From: Paenibacillus sambharensis | Lineage (GTDB): Bacteria; Bacillota; Bacilli; Paenibacillales; Paenibacillaceae | Length of the DNA stretch: 47,295 nt | Direction: 5' to 3' | NCBI RefSeq assembly: GCF_003233845.1 | Contig: NZ_QKRB01000034.1 | Coordinates: forward strand, 1 to 47,295 | Part shown: positions 14,762 through 23,919 of the stretch, one piece after another | How the letters are laid out: each line of letters begins with the position of its first letter | Numbering within the stretch: the first letter of the stretch is position 1 | Translations under genes and position numbers: made by a program | Notes under the pieces: model-generated | Databases searched by the model: none | What the model saw: only the letters and a program-made list of their open reading frames with translations | Told to the model about the DNA's origin: nothing

Positions 14762-14922
14762 CGATGCTTTCGGCTTTTATTAAGAATTGCTATGTATGTT
14801 AACATTGTACAGCCCTACACCAGCTGAATTAAAGTAATTTTCTCACACTGAAATCTGCCTGTATCCGTCCCATATCCGCAAACACTCCCTCATTATACAG
14901 ACAACGAACATACAGACAACTT

Positions 14923-15534
14923 CTATCCTCCAAGCTCCAGCTCCACAACTCTGCTTCCCGCTTCCCCGCGCGCGATAAAAACAGTCTCTCCCTGCCTGTT
15001 GAAGCAGTAAGCGATCGAAATCGACACACCGGTGTCGCCGTAGGAGCCGTCAGCATGGCTGACTCCGATCATGTAGCAGCCGCGTTCAGCAGCGATAGCT
15101 CTTGCCTTATCAATCCACTCATCGAACTGCGCTTCGCTGAACATGCCGACGCCAATCGGATGAACGATCAAGTCAGCGCTGCGCTGGTCTTCTGTCCGCA
15201 GTCCCTGCTGGATCAGTTCATCGCACAGGATATGGCCGACCCGCCAACCGTCTACATTTGCAAAGGCTGTGTCGCTGTATTTGATCCGATCCAGCACAAT
15301 CCGCCCTTCCCGGTCGATCGCAATCGCCCGGTCCTTGGGACGCTCCTGCATTCGGCGGTAGCCGCCGATAATCGCAACCTTGAACTCATGCGCAAGCTGG
15401 CAGGCTTCCTCCACATTTTCATTCATGTACCCTTCCGGCACGATAACGGCATCTATTCCTGGATGGGCGATGAGCTCATGATGAAGCTGCCGCAGCTTCG
15501 GCTCCAGCTTGGGCTGGCAGATCAATATCTTCAT
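14923..15534 (-). CDS. Nitrilase-superfamily amidohydrolase (short)
   Basis: 203 residues starting MKILICQPKLEPKL. The Glu-Lys-Cys triad of the carbon-nitrogen hydrolase fold is visible: VPEGYM (Glu near 40), DRIKYSD (Lys) and GHILCDEL (Cys). Members cleave amides or nitriles; the substrate is not predictable. It is shorter than usual (about 260-300), with the N-terminal strand-helix compact. I chose 15534 because GGGAGAT lies 5 nt upstream; the frame up to 15621 lacks support. Transcribed divergently from the alpha/beta hydrolase gene. Confidence 0.8.
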   Translation of the reverse strand: MKILICQPKLEPKLRQLHHELIAHPGIDAVIVPEGYMNENVEEACQLAHEFKVAIIGGYRRMQERPKDRAIAIDREGRIVLDRIKYSDTAFANVDGWRVGHILCDELIQQGLRTEDQRSADLIVHPIGVGMFSEAQFDEWIDKARAIAAERGCYMIGVSHADGSYGDTGVSISIAYCFNRQGETVFIARGEAGSRVVELELGG

Positions 15535-15689
15535 TAAATATCTCCCTCTCTCGGCAGTAACAGCACGCAAGACTACTACACTATATTTTCTGATTAGGTA
15601 ACCCTTCTTTAATCCGATCATATCACTGGCATCCGCTACTATAAATATTAGATTAAACTCTCTCTTCTGCTCCTGTAAACTAGCGTTTC

Positions 15690-15698
15690 TGCTATAAT
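15690..15698 (+). promoter_or_regulatory. Extended -10 promoter
   Basis: TGCTATAAT is an extended -10 element (TGnTATAAT) about 70 bp before the alpha/beta hydrolase start. No good -35 is visible, which is usual for the extended type. Confidence 0.5.
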
Positions 15699-15770
15699 TT
15701 TGCTGACAGGAAAATACTGGACGACCACGAACTATAATGAAAGTAATATCGAACCAAGGAGTGACGTATC

Positions 15771-16616
15771 ATGCTGTCGCAAGGTGTAATCATGAGGGAT
15801 GGCTTCGAGCTATCCTATCGAATAGAAGGTTCGGGCGTACCTGTTCTCGTCATAGGCAGCAGTATCTATTACCCTCGCCTGTTTGCCGGAGCGGCCTCTG
15901 ACGGCCTGCAGTTCATCCATCTGGATCACCGGGGCTTCATTAAACCTCCCGCACATATGAAGCCTGAGGACTATACACTTGATAAAATAACCGGTGACAT
16001 CGAAGCCCTCCGTTCCTTACTGTCCCTGCAGGACTTCGTGATCCTCGGCCACTCCGGCCATGCCTTCATGGCAGCCGAATATGCCCGACTCTATCCGCAG
16101 CATATCCGCTCTGCCGTGCTTCTGTGTACGGCTCCCTCGAACAGCAAGGAGAGACAGCAGCTGAGCATGCAATGTTTTGAGGAAGAAGCAAGCCCCGAGC
16201 GCAAGCAGCAATTCCAAGAGGATATGGCACAGCTTGCTGCTGATCTGGAGCGTGAACCAGACAGACGGTTTGCACACATGTGTATCCGGATGGCTGCGCT
16301 CAGCTTTTACGATTATGCGTACCGCGGAGATCAACTATGGAATGATGTGTATACGAACATGCCGGCCATAGACCACCTGTGGGGGGAAGCTTTCGCCAGC
16401 ATGGACTTAACCCGGATTATAGCAGACCTGAAGGTTCCGGTCCTTATCGGCTTAGGGCGTTACGATTATCTGGTTGGCCCTTCTTCGCTGTGGGACGGGA
16501 TTGATGTTCGCAACCCGCATGTACGGTTGGTTCATTTCGAACACAGCGGTCATACGCCTATGCTGGAGGAGCCGCAAGCATTTCGCAGCATCCTTGCCGA
16601 GTGGGCCCTTCAATAG
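15771..16616 (+). CDS. Alpha/beta hydrolase
   Basis: 281 residues. A strand and oxyanion region (VPVLVIGSSIYYPRLF), HLDHRGF, the nucleophile elbow GHSGH (Ser near 95), acid DYLVG (GLGRYDY, Asp about 234) and catalytic His in EHSGHTP give a complete Ser-Asp-His triad. Similar to proline iminopeptidase / lactonase-type small hydrolases; the substrate is unknown. AAGGAGTGA precedes the ATG. Stand-alone gene. Confidence 0.8.
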   Translation: MLSQGVIMRDGFELSYRIEGSGVPVLVIGSSIYYPRLFAGAASDGLQFIHLDHRGFIKPPAHMKPEDYTLDKITGDIEALRSLLSLQDFVILGHSGHAFMAAEYARLYPQHIRSAVLLCTAPSNSKERQQLSMQCFEEEASPERKQQFQEDMAQLAADLEREPDRRFAHMCIRMAALSFYDYAYRGDQLWNDVYTNMPAIDHLWGEAFASMDLTRIIADLKVPVLIGLGRYDYLVGPSSLWDGIDVRNPHVRLVHFEHSGHTPMLEEPQAFRSILAEWALQ

Positions 16617-16703
16617 AGACCGAGATAACTATGCTTCTTCCTCTTGAGGAGAGAACCAGAACCACCTTACCGGAATAGAACTGGTAAATGTTAGCCAAAA
16701 TAA

Positions 16704-16735
16704 CCCCTGTGTTGAAATTTTCCAGTCACAGGGGG
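16704..16735 (+). promoter_or_regulatory. Hairpin over the cydA ribosome binding site
   Basis: CCCCTGTG (16704-16711) pairs exactly with CACAGGGG (16727-16734). The GGGGG that serves as the cydA ribosome binding site is the 3' arm. It may limit translation, or act as a weak terminator. Confidence 0.5.
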
Positions 16736-16743
16736 CTTTATGG

Positions 16744-18072
16744 ATGGATACGGTTACGATGTCACGGGCGCTGATGGGATCATCGCTCGGCTTTCACATT
16801 ATATTCGCAACACTGGGTGTCGGCATTCCGTTCATGATCCTGCTGGCGGAGGTCATCCATTATGTGAAGAAAGATGCGGACTTCGGCCTGATGGCGAAGA
16901 GATGGACGCGCGCGCAGGCGATTCTGCTTGGCGTCGCCATTCCGTCAGGCACGATTGTGGGTGTTATGCTGGCGTTGCTGTGGCCGGGTTTTATGGAAAT
17001 CGTCGGGGAGGTCATTGCGCTGCCCTTCCAGATCGAGATCTGGGCCTTCTTCCTGGAAGCCCTGTTCATGGCGATCTATGTCTATGCGGCTGACCGGCTT
17101 ACTCCCATCATGCGGATTATCAGTGTCGGCTTCGTAGCGCTTGGCGCCAGCGCATCTGCTCTTCTCATTACCGATGCTCACGCCTGGATGAACACCCCAA
17201 GAGGGTTCCGAATCGAAGACGGGCAAATACTTGACGTCAATCCGTGGGCAGCGGTCTTTAACCCCAGCGTATGGACAACAGCCTCCCATGTCCTGCTGTC
17301 CGCTTATATGACGGGCGCATTCGCGGTTGTGTCCATCGCTGCGTATAAGCTGCTTCGCGGCCAGCGCGAGGAGCGGGAGCGCAAGTTCCATCAGAAGGCC
17401 TTGGTGCTCGCGCTCTTCGTGGGACTTGCCATGAGTCTGGGCACAGCCTTCAACGGACATGCCACTGCCCAGATGCTGCACGAGTACCAGCCGGAGAAGC
17501 TGGCAGCGGCGGAAGGCTTATTTGAAACTCAGGCTAATGCCCCGCTCGCGCTCGGCGGCTGGGTCGATGGTGATTCGCAGCGGATCATCGGCGCCATCCA
17601 TATCCCAGGCATGCTGAGCTTCCTGGCAGGCGACAGCTTTGATACCGTTGTGAAAGGCTTAAACGAGTTTCCGCGCGAGCATTGGCCGCCGCTGCATGTG
17701 CATGTCCTGTTCAACCTGATGGTAGGCATCGGCAGCCTCCTGATCTTCATCGCCGCATTCTCGCTGTTCATGCAGTGGATCCGCAAACGGCTGAACCCCT
17801 GGATGCTTCGCATGCTTGTCCCAACCGGCGGGCTGGCGATACTCGGCATTGAGACTGGCTGGATCTTCAGCTGTACCGGCCGGCAGCCTTGGACGATCTA
17901 CCATATCCAATACACGCACGAGGCGGCAACGACGGCAGATAATGTGGGAACTCTGTTCTTCTTGTTCCTGTCCCTGTATCTATTCTTACTTGTCGTGACC
18001 GGCTTCTTCATGCGGCTGTATTTCCGGAAGTTCCCCGTGTCGGTTGATCTGCAGAAGGGAGAAATACTATGA
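16744..18072 (+). CDS. cydA: Cytochrome bd-type quinol oxidase subunit I
   Basis: 442 residues with about nine membrane helices. Subunit I of the bd-family terminal oxidase oxidises quinol and reduces oxygen to water. Haem ligand His18 (GFHIIFATLGVG), a second His in TTASHVLLSAYMTGAF, and the Met in FNLMVG are present. So are the glutamates in FQIEIWAFFLEALF, the Q-loop EKLAAAEGLFET, and the GRQPW motif. The short Q-loop fits the L-lacking / CIO-like subtype. The ATG at 16744 has GGGGG 8 nt upstream. It overlaps cydB by 4 bp. No cydDC follows. Confidence 0.9.
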   Translation: MDTVTMSRALMGSSLGFHIIFATLGVGIPFMILLAEVIHYVKKDADFGLMAKRWTRAQAILLGVAIPSGTIVGVMLALLWPGFMEIVGEVIALPFQIEIWAFFLEALFMAIYVYAADRLTPIMRIISVGFVALGASASALLITDAHAWMNTPRGFRIEDGQILDVNPWAAVFNPSVWTTASHVLLSAYMTGAFAVVSIAAYKLLRGQREERERKFHQKALVLALFVGLAMSLGTAFNGHATAQMLHEYQPEKLAAAEGLFETQANAPLALGGWVDGDSQRIIGAIHIPGMLSFLAGDSFDTVVKGLNEFPREHWPPLHVHVLFNLMVGIGSLLIFIAAFSLFMQWIRKRLNPWMLRMLVPTGGLAILGIETGWIFSCTGRQPWTIYHIQYTHEAATTADNVGTLFFLFLSLYLFLLVVTGFFMRLYFRKFPVSVDLQKGEIL

Positions 18073-19094
18073 GCGACATGAATATCGCCATATCGCTCAT
18101 CTGGTTCTTTCTGCTCCTTTATGCCTTCGCTGGTTCAGTCGATATGGGAGCAGGCTTCTGGGCGCTGGTCTATGGACGCAGGAAGGATACTAGGGCCGGG
18201 CAGATTGCCAACCGGTTTCTCTCTCCCTCGTGGAAGGTGACCAACACCTTCCTCGTCCTGCTTGTCGTGGCGGTAATCGGCTTCTTCCCGCGCGGCGCTT
18301 TCATGCTGGGAACCGCTCTGCTGGTGCCGGTCAGCCTCGTCCTGATCCTGCTGACGCTGCGCAGCGCCTTCATGGTCTTCGCTTACACATCCCAGGAATA
18401 CACGGTCCCGCTGCTCTGGATTTCCGGCATTACCGGCCTGCTCATACCCGGCCTGCTAATGACCGTGCTGCCCGTGACGCTCGGCGGGTTTATTACTATG
18501 GAGGACGGAGCCCCTCACCTGCTGCTTGGCAAAGTGTTCACAAGCCCTACCGTCTATGCTTATGTGGGCTTCGGCATTGCATCCGAGCTGTATCTGTCCT
18601 CACTCTTCCTCTCTGACTACGCCAGAGAAGCCGAGGATGAGCAGACCTACCGCCAATATCGCGAGGCCGCAGCGGCACTCGGTCCCATCGCGCTTGCTAT
18701 GGGTGTCCTGGCGACCTATGCCATGCTGCCCGAAGCAGAATGGATCGTGCTGCGGATGCGCGATAACCTGACCTGGTTTATCCTGTCATTCGCGGCGTTC
18801 CTCTGTGCTTATCTGGCCCTGTGGAAGAAGAACAGCAGAGGCAGCCGCGGCCTGCCGCGTGTTGCGGTCCTGGTCACAGCTGCCCAATATACGCTTGCCA
18901 GCATAGGGTATGGCAGTGCCCATCTGCCTTATCTGATCTATCCCTATCTCACGGTGGAGCAAGGGTTTACCAATCCCCTGATGTTCCGGTCACTGCTCAT
19001 CGGGTATACGGTCAGCACCCTTGTGCTGCTTCCGGTCTTCGTCTGGTTCTGGCGGCTGTTCCTGACCGACAAGCGCTACATCAAACCGGAGTAA
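18069..19094 (+). CDS. cydB: Cytochrome bd-type quinol oxidase subunit II
   Basis: 341 residues and about eight to nine membrane helices. The N-terminus MSDMNIAISLIWFFLLLYAFAGSVDMGAGF is typical of CydB (helix 1 with the D-M-G motif). It pairs with CydA to form the oxidase core. Its ATG overlaps the cydA stop (ATGA), so the two subunits are translationally coupled. A compact inverted repeat after the stop (19097-19130) may end transcription between the convergent cydB and tctB genes. Confidence 0.88.
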   Translation: MSDMNIAISLIWFFLLLYAFAGSVDMGAGFWALVYGRRKDTRAGQIANRFLSPSWKVTNTFLVLLVVAVIGFFPRGAFMLGTALLVPVSLVLILLTLRSAFMVFAYTSQEYTVPLLWISGITGLLIPGLLMTVLPVTLGGFITMEDGAPHLLLGKVFTSPTVYAYVGFGIASELYLSSLFLSDYAREAEDEQTYRQYREAAAALGPIALAMGVLATYAMLPEAEWIVLRMRDNLTWFILSFAAFLCAYLALWKKNSRGSRGLPRVAVLVTAAQYTLASIGYGSAHLPYLIYPYLTVEQGFTNPLMFRSLLIGYTVSTLVLLPVFVWFWRLFLTDKRYIKPE

Positions 19095-19134
19095 GCAGCC
19101 GGGCAGTTAAGCCCTGAATGCCGGCCGCCCAGGC

Positions 19135-19590
19135 CTAGGCGCCGAACAAGATCCCCGCAGGAAGCGGCACAATGAACACGTATTTGAACAGAACGAAGAA
19201 GAATCCGCTTACGAGGATCGCAATGGCTCCAGCCTGCAGCAGACGCAGCGGCCGGCGGCTCTCACGGCCCCCGAGCAGGCTGATGAAGCCGAACATCATC
19301 AGTATGCTGGCGATCAGGAATCCTGACAGCCATATCAACCCCGTGTAGGCGGCTATTCCGGCAGCAGCAGCGGCCAACCGGCCTTTATTCGTTCCCTCCC
19401 ACAACCCCTTTGCCGAAGGCTTAAGCAGACTAAACACAAGGTAAATCACGCTTAATGCGCCAAGCAGCAGGCCGATGTAACGGGGGAAGACAGCACTCAT
19501 CTCGTTCAGTCCGGCTGTTTCCAGATAGACGACCACGCTGACAGCCAACAGGACGAATGCTGATATGACATCCTTGTTCAGCAGTCTCAC
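19135..19590 (-). CDS. tctB: Tripartite tricarboxylate transporter, small membrane subunit
   Basis: 151 residues, four hydrophobic helices, TctB family: the small membrane subunit of a TTT importer for citrate-like carboxylates. I prefer the GTG at 19590, which overlaps the tctA stop (GTGA) and has AAAGGAGG 7 nt upstream, over an ATG at 19644 inside tctA. Last gene of the C-A-B operon; the usual order in well-known systems is C-B-A. Confidence 0.8.
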   Translation of the reverse strand: MRLLNKDVISAFVLLAVSVVVYLETAGLNEMSAVFPRYIGLLLGALSVIYLVFSLLKPSAKGLWEGTNKGRLAAAAAGIAAYTGLIWLSGFLIASILMMFGFISLLGGRESRRPLRLLQAGAIAILVSGFFFVLFKYVFIVPLPAGILFGA

Positions 19591-21116
19591 TCCGCTTCCT
19601 CCTTTCCCTGTCTCTGACCGCTTCCGCGCCTGCTTCGCAGCCATTTATCGGCCAGCGGAGCAGCGATGGACAGCGCACACAGCACCATGAGCACTACCGA
19701 GACCGGGCGTGTGAAGAAGAAGGCAAACACATGATCCTTCGCCTGGCCGATCAGAATGGACTGGGTAAGACCAACCTCAGCGATCGGACCGAGAATGAGT
19801 CCAAGCACGATCGGTGCGGGGTGAAAACCAATCTTCGAGAGCAGGTAAGCGCCCAGACCGATGATGACCATCATGACAACATCCGTGAAATTATTGCGTA
19901 TCGCAAAAGCGCCAATCGTACTCAGGAAGATAATAACAGGTATCAGCACATCCATCCGGATGTTGATGATTCGTCCAATCGGCCCCGAGAAGTAAAGCCC
20001 CAGCACGATTAACAGTACATTCGCCAGCAGAAAAGCCCACAGGAAGGTATAGACCAGCCCCGCCTGGGAAGTAAACAGACCAGGACCCGGCGTAATGCCG
20101 TGGATCATCAGGGCGCCCATCATGATCGCCGCGGGCGGGGCACCGGGTATGCCCAGCGACAGCAGCGGCACCAGTGATCCGCCGACCTCCGCGTTGTTCG
20201 CGGACTCCGACGCGGCAACTCCTTCATAGCTTCCTTTGCCAAATGCCTGCTTATCCTTCGAGAATTTCACCGCCGCATCATACGAGATAATGGAAGCCAC
20301 ATTCCCTCCCGCTCCCGGTATAATGCCGACGATGACTCCAATAATGGACGAACGCAGCAGCAGGAACGGCCGGCGGATCAGCCGGCTCCACATCTGCCTG
20401 ACGACACCCTTTTCCCTGCGGTATACGATGCGTTCTCCCAGTACACGATTCTCGACGATCCGCAGCACCTCGGGTATACAGAAGAAGGCGATCAGCACGA
20501 CGGTCAGCTCCAGTCCGGCAACCAGCGGGGCCAGCCCGAAGGTGAACCGGCTCTCGCCGCCGATCGGGGCGATTCCGATCGTTCCGAGCAGCAGCCCCAG
20601 ACAGCCGCCGATCAGCCCTTTCAGCATGGAGCCGCTGGATAAGGTGGCGATCATGCTGAGACCCAGCATCGCGACCCAGAAGTACTCCGGCGGCCCGAAA
20701 GCCAGCGACAGGCTCGAGAGCACCGGGGTCAGGAACAGCAGCGCCAGCGCCCCGATAATTCCGCCAATGCCAGAAGCAAGCACGGCTGTTACAATCGCTT
20801 GATGCGATTTGCCCGACCTTGCCATCGGATAGCCGTCGAAGGTTGTAGCGATCGCAGACGGTGTTCCCGGCGTATTAATCAGAATCGCCGATATACAGCC
20901 GCCGAACATCCCGCCAATATACAAGCCGCCCATCGCAATCAGTGAAGTATCCGCCGGCATCGAGAAGGTGAAGGGCAGCAGCAGCGCCAGCGCCATCGTA
21001 ACGGTAAGACCGGGAAGCGCGCCGACAACAATGCCGGCGATAAGGCTGCCAACCAGCAGAAGCAGGTTCAGCGGGTCAGACAACACCTCGAACACAACGG
21101 GTATATAGTCGTTCAA
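19587..21116 (-). CDS. tctA: Tripartite tricarboxylate transporter, large membrane subunit
   Basis: 509 residues with about ten to twelve helices. Family hallmarks are GALPGLTVTMALALLLPFTF, the ILINTPGTPSAIATTFDGYPMA motif, and a repeated half with GIIPGAGGNVASIISYDAAV and SLGIPGAPPAAIMMGAL. It is the transport channel that works with the TctC binding protein. It starts 27 bp after tctC and overlaps tctB by 4 bp. Confidence 0.9.
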   Translation of the reverse strand: MNDYIPVVFEVLSDPLNLLLLVGSLIAGIVVGALPGLTVTMALALLLPFTFSMPADTSLIAMGGLYIGGMFGGCISAILINTPGTPSAIATTFDGYPMARSGKSHQAIVTAVLASGIGGIIGALALLFLTPVLSSLSLAFGPPEYFWVAMLGLSMIATLSSGSMLKGLIGGCLGLLLGTIGIAPIGGESRFTFGLAPLVAGLELTVVLIAFFCIPEVLRIVENRVLGERIVYRREKGVVRQMWSRLIRRPFLLLRSSIIGVIVGIIPGAGGNVASIISYDAAVKFSKDKQAFGKGSYEGVAASESANNAEVGGSLVPLLSLGIPGAPPAAIMMGALMIHGITPGPGLFTSQAGLVYTFLWAFLLANVLLIVLGLYFSGPIGRIINIRMDVLIPVIIFLSTIGAFAIRNNFTDVVMMVIIGLGAYLLSKIGFHPAPIVLGLILGPIAEVGLTQSILIGQAKDHVFAFFFTRPVSVVLMVLCALSIAAPLADKWLRSRRGSGQRQGKEEAE

Positions 21117-21143
21117 ATCAATCCCCTCCGCTGCCTGATTAGG

Positions 21144-22163
21144 TTAAGGTTGTAGCTCTGCCACTAGGGGTTCATATTCAGCTCTTAATTGCTCGATATA
21201 GGCCTTCGACTCGGCAGCGCCCATCGCTTTCGGCTCGAAGCCCTCCTCTGTCATCTGGCGGATAACGTCCGGGTCGGCTGCTATTTCCAGGAACGCCATC
21301 TCCAGCACCTGAATGACTTCCTTCGGAGTACCCTGCGGAACCGCAACCCCTCTGTCGATGCCTGCAGTCAGCTCAACATCCTGTTCGACGAAGGTTGGCG
21401 TATCCGGCAAAGCAGTGAAACGTTCAGATGAGCCGATCGCAATGAGCCGGAATTCATCCTTATAGGAGACCAGATCATTGGAATTTCCCCAGAGCAGATC
21501 CGTGTTGCCGCCAAGGAAGCTCTGAATAGTAGCTGCAGCCCCAGTGAACGGAATATATTGAATCGTTATTCCCGTCTTCTTCTCAAATAAGAGATGGGTC
21601 ATATGCTGGCCCGTATACGTGCCAACCCCGGCTGCTGTAAGGGTTCCCGGCTTATCCTTCGCCAACCGGATCAGATCCTCCAGCGTCTGAATGCTGCTGT
21701 CCTTGCGCACGGCAAGCCCGACAGGCGTCGATTGAAAAATCGCCACCGGCTCCAGCTGTTCCGTCTGGTACCCCGCATCCTTCTGCAGCAGCGGCTGCAG
21801 GATAATATGCGGCACGTTGATGCCAGCCATAAAATAACCGTCCGGCTTCTTGCCCGCAAGCTCGCTCCACCCTACTGCACCGCCTCCGCCAATCTTGTAG
21901 GTAATGACAACCGATGTGTGCAGGATACGTTCCAGATGCGGCTGCTGTCGCCGGGCCTCCAGATCGGACTGGCCGCCCGGATCAAACGGGATGCTGTACG
22001 TTATGGGATGCTTAGGGAAGCCTGCAGCGCTTCCTGTATCCCCTTCAGCACCCGGATGCTCGCCCTTGCCCTCTGCTGCCGGTCCGCTCCCTGCCGAGCA
22101 GCCCGCAAGCCCCATGAGCAGGATGATCAGCAGCAATGCTCCTATCTGCTTCATTCTTCGCAA
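21144..22163 (-). CDS. tctC: Tripartite tricarboxylate transporter, binding lipoprotein
   Basis: About 339 residues. Signal peptide with lipobox (LMGLAGC), then a Bug/TctC-type periplasmic-binding fold: PITYSIPFDPGGQSDLEAR, GWSELAGKKPDGYFMAG, TGQHMTHLLFEKKTGI, VAVPQGTPKEVI. It captures the carboxylate outside the membrane and hands it to TctAB. Start choice is uncertain: a TTG at 22163 has GGAGGG at a 7-nt distance, while the first ATG is at 22154. First gene of the operon; preceded by a long leader with a terminator. Confidence 0.85.
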   Translation of the reverse strand: MRRMKQIGALLLIILLMGLAGCSAGSGPAAEGKGEHPGAEGDTGSAAGFPKHPITYSIPFDPGGQSDLEARRQQPHLERILHTSVVITYKIGGGGAVGWSELAGKKPDGYFMAGINVPHIILQPLLQKDAGYQTEQLEPVAIFQSTPVGLAVRKDSSIQTLEDLIRLAKDKPGTLTAAGVGTYTGQHMTHLLFEKKTGITIQYIPFTGAAATIQSFLGGNTDLLWGNSNDLVSYKDEFRLIAIGSSERFTALPDTPTFVEQDVELTAGIDRGVAVPQGTPKEVIQVLEMAFLEIAADPDVIRQMTEEGFEPKAMGAAESKAYIEQLRAEYEPLVAELQP

Positions 22164-22483
22164 CTTCAATCCCTCCGCTTCATGACAGTCCTTCTACAGC
22201 ATACGCAGCACGCCGAAACATTCCACTATAGCCCGATAATTTAATGAATAAAATAAAAGAGAAGCCCATCCCAAACAGGATGAAGGCTTCTCCAGGCGGC
22301 TGGCTGCAATGATCGAAGGCTTATAGGAAGCACACTTGCCCATAATAAGAGACCTTTCGAGCATTCATGTGCCATGTAGACGTTCCAGAGCATCTCCGCT
22401 CCCTAACGGATAAGCTTTGCCAGCAGGAATGGAACAGCTGATCAGAGGCGAACAAGACGGCAGTGATTAGGCTGACACAAAAA
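22164..22483 (-). other. Long leader of the tct operon
   Basis: About 320 bp between the pectate lyase terminator and tctC, without a convincing gene (a 60-codon frame at 22321-22503 lacks a binding site). It contains a terminator hairpin 95 bp before tctC, so it could be an attenuated leader; no known riboswitch consensus is recognised. Confidence 0.35.
22244..22292 (-). terminator. Terminator in the tct leader
   Basis: On the minus strand, GAGAAGCCTTCATCC - TGTTT - GGGATGGGCTTCTC is followed by TTTTATTTTATT. It stands upstream of tctC and about 190 bp beyond the pectate lyase terminator, so it is a candidate attenuator. Confidence 0.7.
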
Positions 22484-22520
22484 GTGCAGCTGAGACGGGA
22501 CATTCCCGCTCCAGCTGCAC
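22478..22520 (-). terminator. Pectate lyase terminator
   Basis: GTGCAGCTGGAGCGGG - AATG - TCCCGTCTCAGCTGCAC followed by five T on the minus strand, 15 bp after the pectate lyase stop. Confidence 0.85.
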
Positions 22521-22534
22521 TTCATACTGCTAAC

Positions 22535-23584
22535 CTACAATTTACCGGCGCCCGCCCGTGCCAGCACCTTGCTCTTCACATCACCCACAGCATCCAGACT
22601 GTAGGAATACGGCGGTGTGTAGCTGACCGTGGAAGTAGTCGGCATACTGCCGGTGCTGTCTACGAACAGGTTGTTGCGGACATCCCAGTACCCGACCTGC
22701 TTGCTGTCCTGTGAGGTAATCGGGTTGTTCGCTTTCTCGAACACGTTATGCTCGATTCTGAGCTTCGCGCCCATCCGCGAGTTAATGCCTGTGCCAAGTA
22801 TATTGGCGTAATAGTTATTGTAAATATGCCCCTGTCCGTGACGGTAGCTCGGCAGACGGGAGTTCGCGTTTTCCAGCCGGTTGTGGTGCATCGTAATTTT
22901 GCGGTCATAGCTGTCTCCGTCTGAGGAGCCGACCAGCATTGTTTTCCAGCCGTCATGCAGATAATTGTAAGAGAACGTGATATATTCCGCGCCTGTCCCC
23001 TTCACATCGAAGAGGCCGTCATAGTAGTCCTTATCCGAATCCAGGGTGTTATACAGCTCATTATGATCCACCCAGATATTGGACGCCGGTCCTTCAATGG
23101 AAATCGCATCCTTATCGCCAATATTCACATGGTGAATCGTGAGGTTCCGGATAATAATGTTGCTGGCGCGCCATACCTTGATGCCGATGCCGTTGAATTC
23201 CGCGCCGCTTCCCGCACCTATGATCGAGACGTCCTGCACATCCTTGACATTAATCTTGTTATCACTCGAGTTGGATGGCGTGATCACACCAGTTACATAG
23301 ATGGTCAGCGGAACAGCAGAGCTCTTCTTCGCCTTGAGCGCAGCCTCCAGCTCAGCACCAGTCGAGACCGTAATTTCATCACCGCCTGCTCCGCCAGTCG
23401 TACCTCCGTTCATCGTGGCAAAACCGGTTAAGCCCTTGTCCGGATCGTATAAACTGTCCACCTTATAAGCTGAGGCGCTCTGCTGCGCAGCCTCTTCAGC
23501 CCCCGTGATCTTGGCCCAAGCTGCGGATGGCAGCAAAGACACCAGCAGCACGCCGGCTGCGATCGCTTTCAAAGATTTCTTCAT
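22535..23584 (-). CDS. pel: Secreted pectate lyase, PL1 family
   Basis: 349 residues with a Sec signal peptide (cut after AAWA, about residue 24). A right-handed beta-helix enzyme that cleaves polygalacturonate by beta-elimination. Family motifs: [30 protein letters not shown] (calcium-binding Asp) and [19 protein letters not shown], with the R-x2-P-x2-R catalytic segment. Length is normal for bacterial PL1. GGGAG precedes the ATG. A perfect cre box lies 52 bp upstream, implying CcpA repression by preferred sugars. Confidence 0.9.
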   Translation of the reverse strand: MKKSLKAIAAGVLLVSLLPSAAWAKITGAEEAAQQSASAYKVDSLYDPDKGLTGFATMNGGTTGGAGGDEITVSTGAELEAALKAKKSSAVPLTIYVTGVITPSNSSDNKINVKDVQDVSIIGAGSGAEFNGIGIKVWRASNIIIRNLTIHHVNIGDKDAISIEGPASNIWVDHNELYNTLDSDKDYYDGLFDVKGTGAEYITFSYNYLHDGWKTMLVGSSDGDSYDRKITMHHNRLENANSRLPSYRHGQGHIYNNYYANILGTGINSRMGAKLRIEHNVFEKANNPITSQDSKQVGYWDVRNNLFVDSTGSMPTTSTVSYTPPYSYSLDAVGDVKSKVLARAGAGKL

Positions 23585-23635
23585 TATTTAACACTCCCTT
23601 TCAATGTGTAATTGCCCGGCGGCTAAGCGACAAAC

Positions 23636-23649
23636 TGTAAGCGTTATCA
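23636..23649 (-). promoter_or_regulatory. cre box (CcpA site)
   Basis: TGTAAGCGTTATCA matches TGWAARCGYTWNCW at all 14 positions. It lies 52-65 bp upstream of the pectate lyase start codon, downstream of or within the likely promoter. Confidence 0.75.
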
Positions 23650-23870
23650 AAAATAAAGCTGACACTGCCTCCTTTCGAACCGTGAGATGAGTGCGATCCT
23701 GCAAAGCAGGATATTTCCATTTTAACGTAACCGCTTCCATATTTACATGGGGAATGAGTACCCTTTCCGCCCGCTAACCGTGACTGCTGCTGAATCAACT
23801 GGCTTGTATTACGGAAGACATCTGTCGACTATTATCACGGATTGGCTGATTAGCACAAAAACTGAAATGA
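23650..23870 (-). other. Upstream region of the pectate lyase
   Basis: No gene seen. It contains a 7-bp hairpin (ATCCTGCAAAGCAGGAT, 23694-23710) and, upstream of that, a second imperfect cre-like motif (TGGAAGCGGTTACG, three mismatches). The promoter is not obvious. Confidence 0.3.
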
Positions 23871-23894
23871 AAAAAAGCCGCATTAAGCGGCTTT
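23871..23894 (-). terminator. Rho-independent terminator
   Basis: AAAGCCGCTTAATGCGGCTTT followed by T on the minus strand, 25 bp beyond the stop of the 101-aa gene. Confidence 0.8.
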
Positions 23895-23919
23895 AGTGCT
23901 GGCACTGCTCTTGCTGAGA

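Noticed and set aside
15055-15537. 160-codon plus ORF
   Set aside because: It is antisense to the nitrilase-family gene with the intact Glu-Lys-Cys triad.
22321-22503. 60-codon minus ORF before tctC
   Set aside because: It overlaps the pectate lyase terminator and has no binding site.
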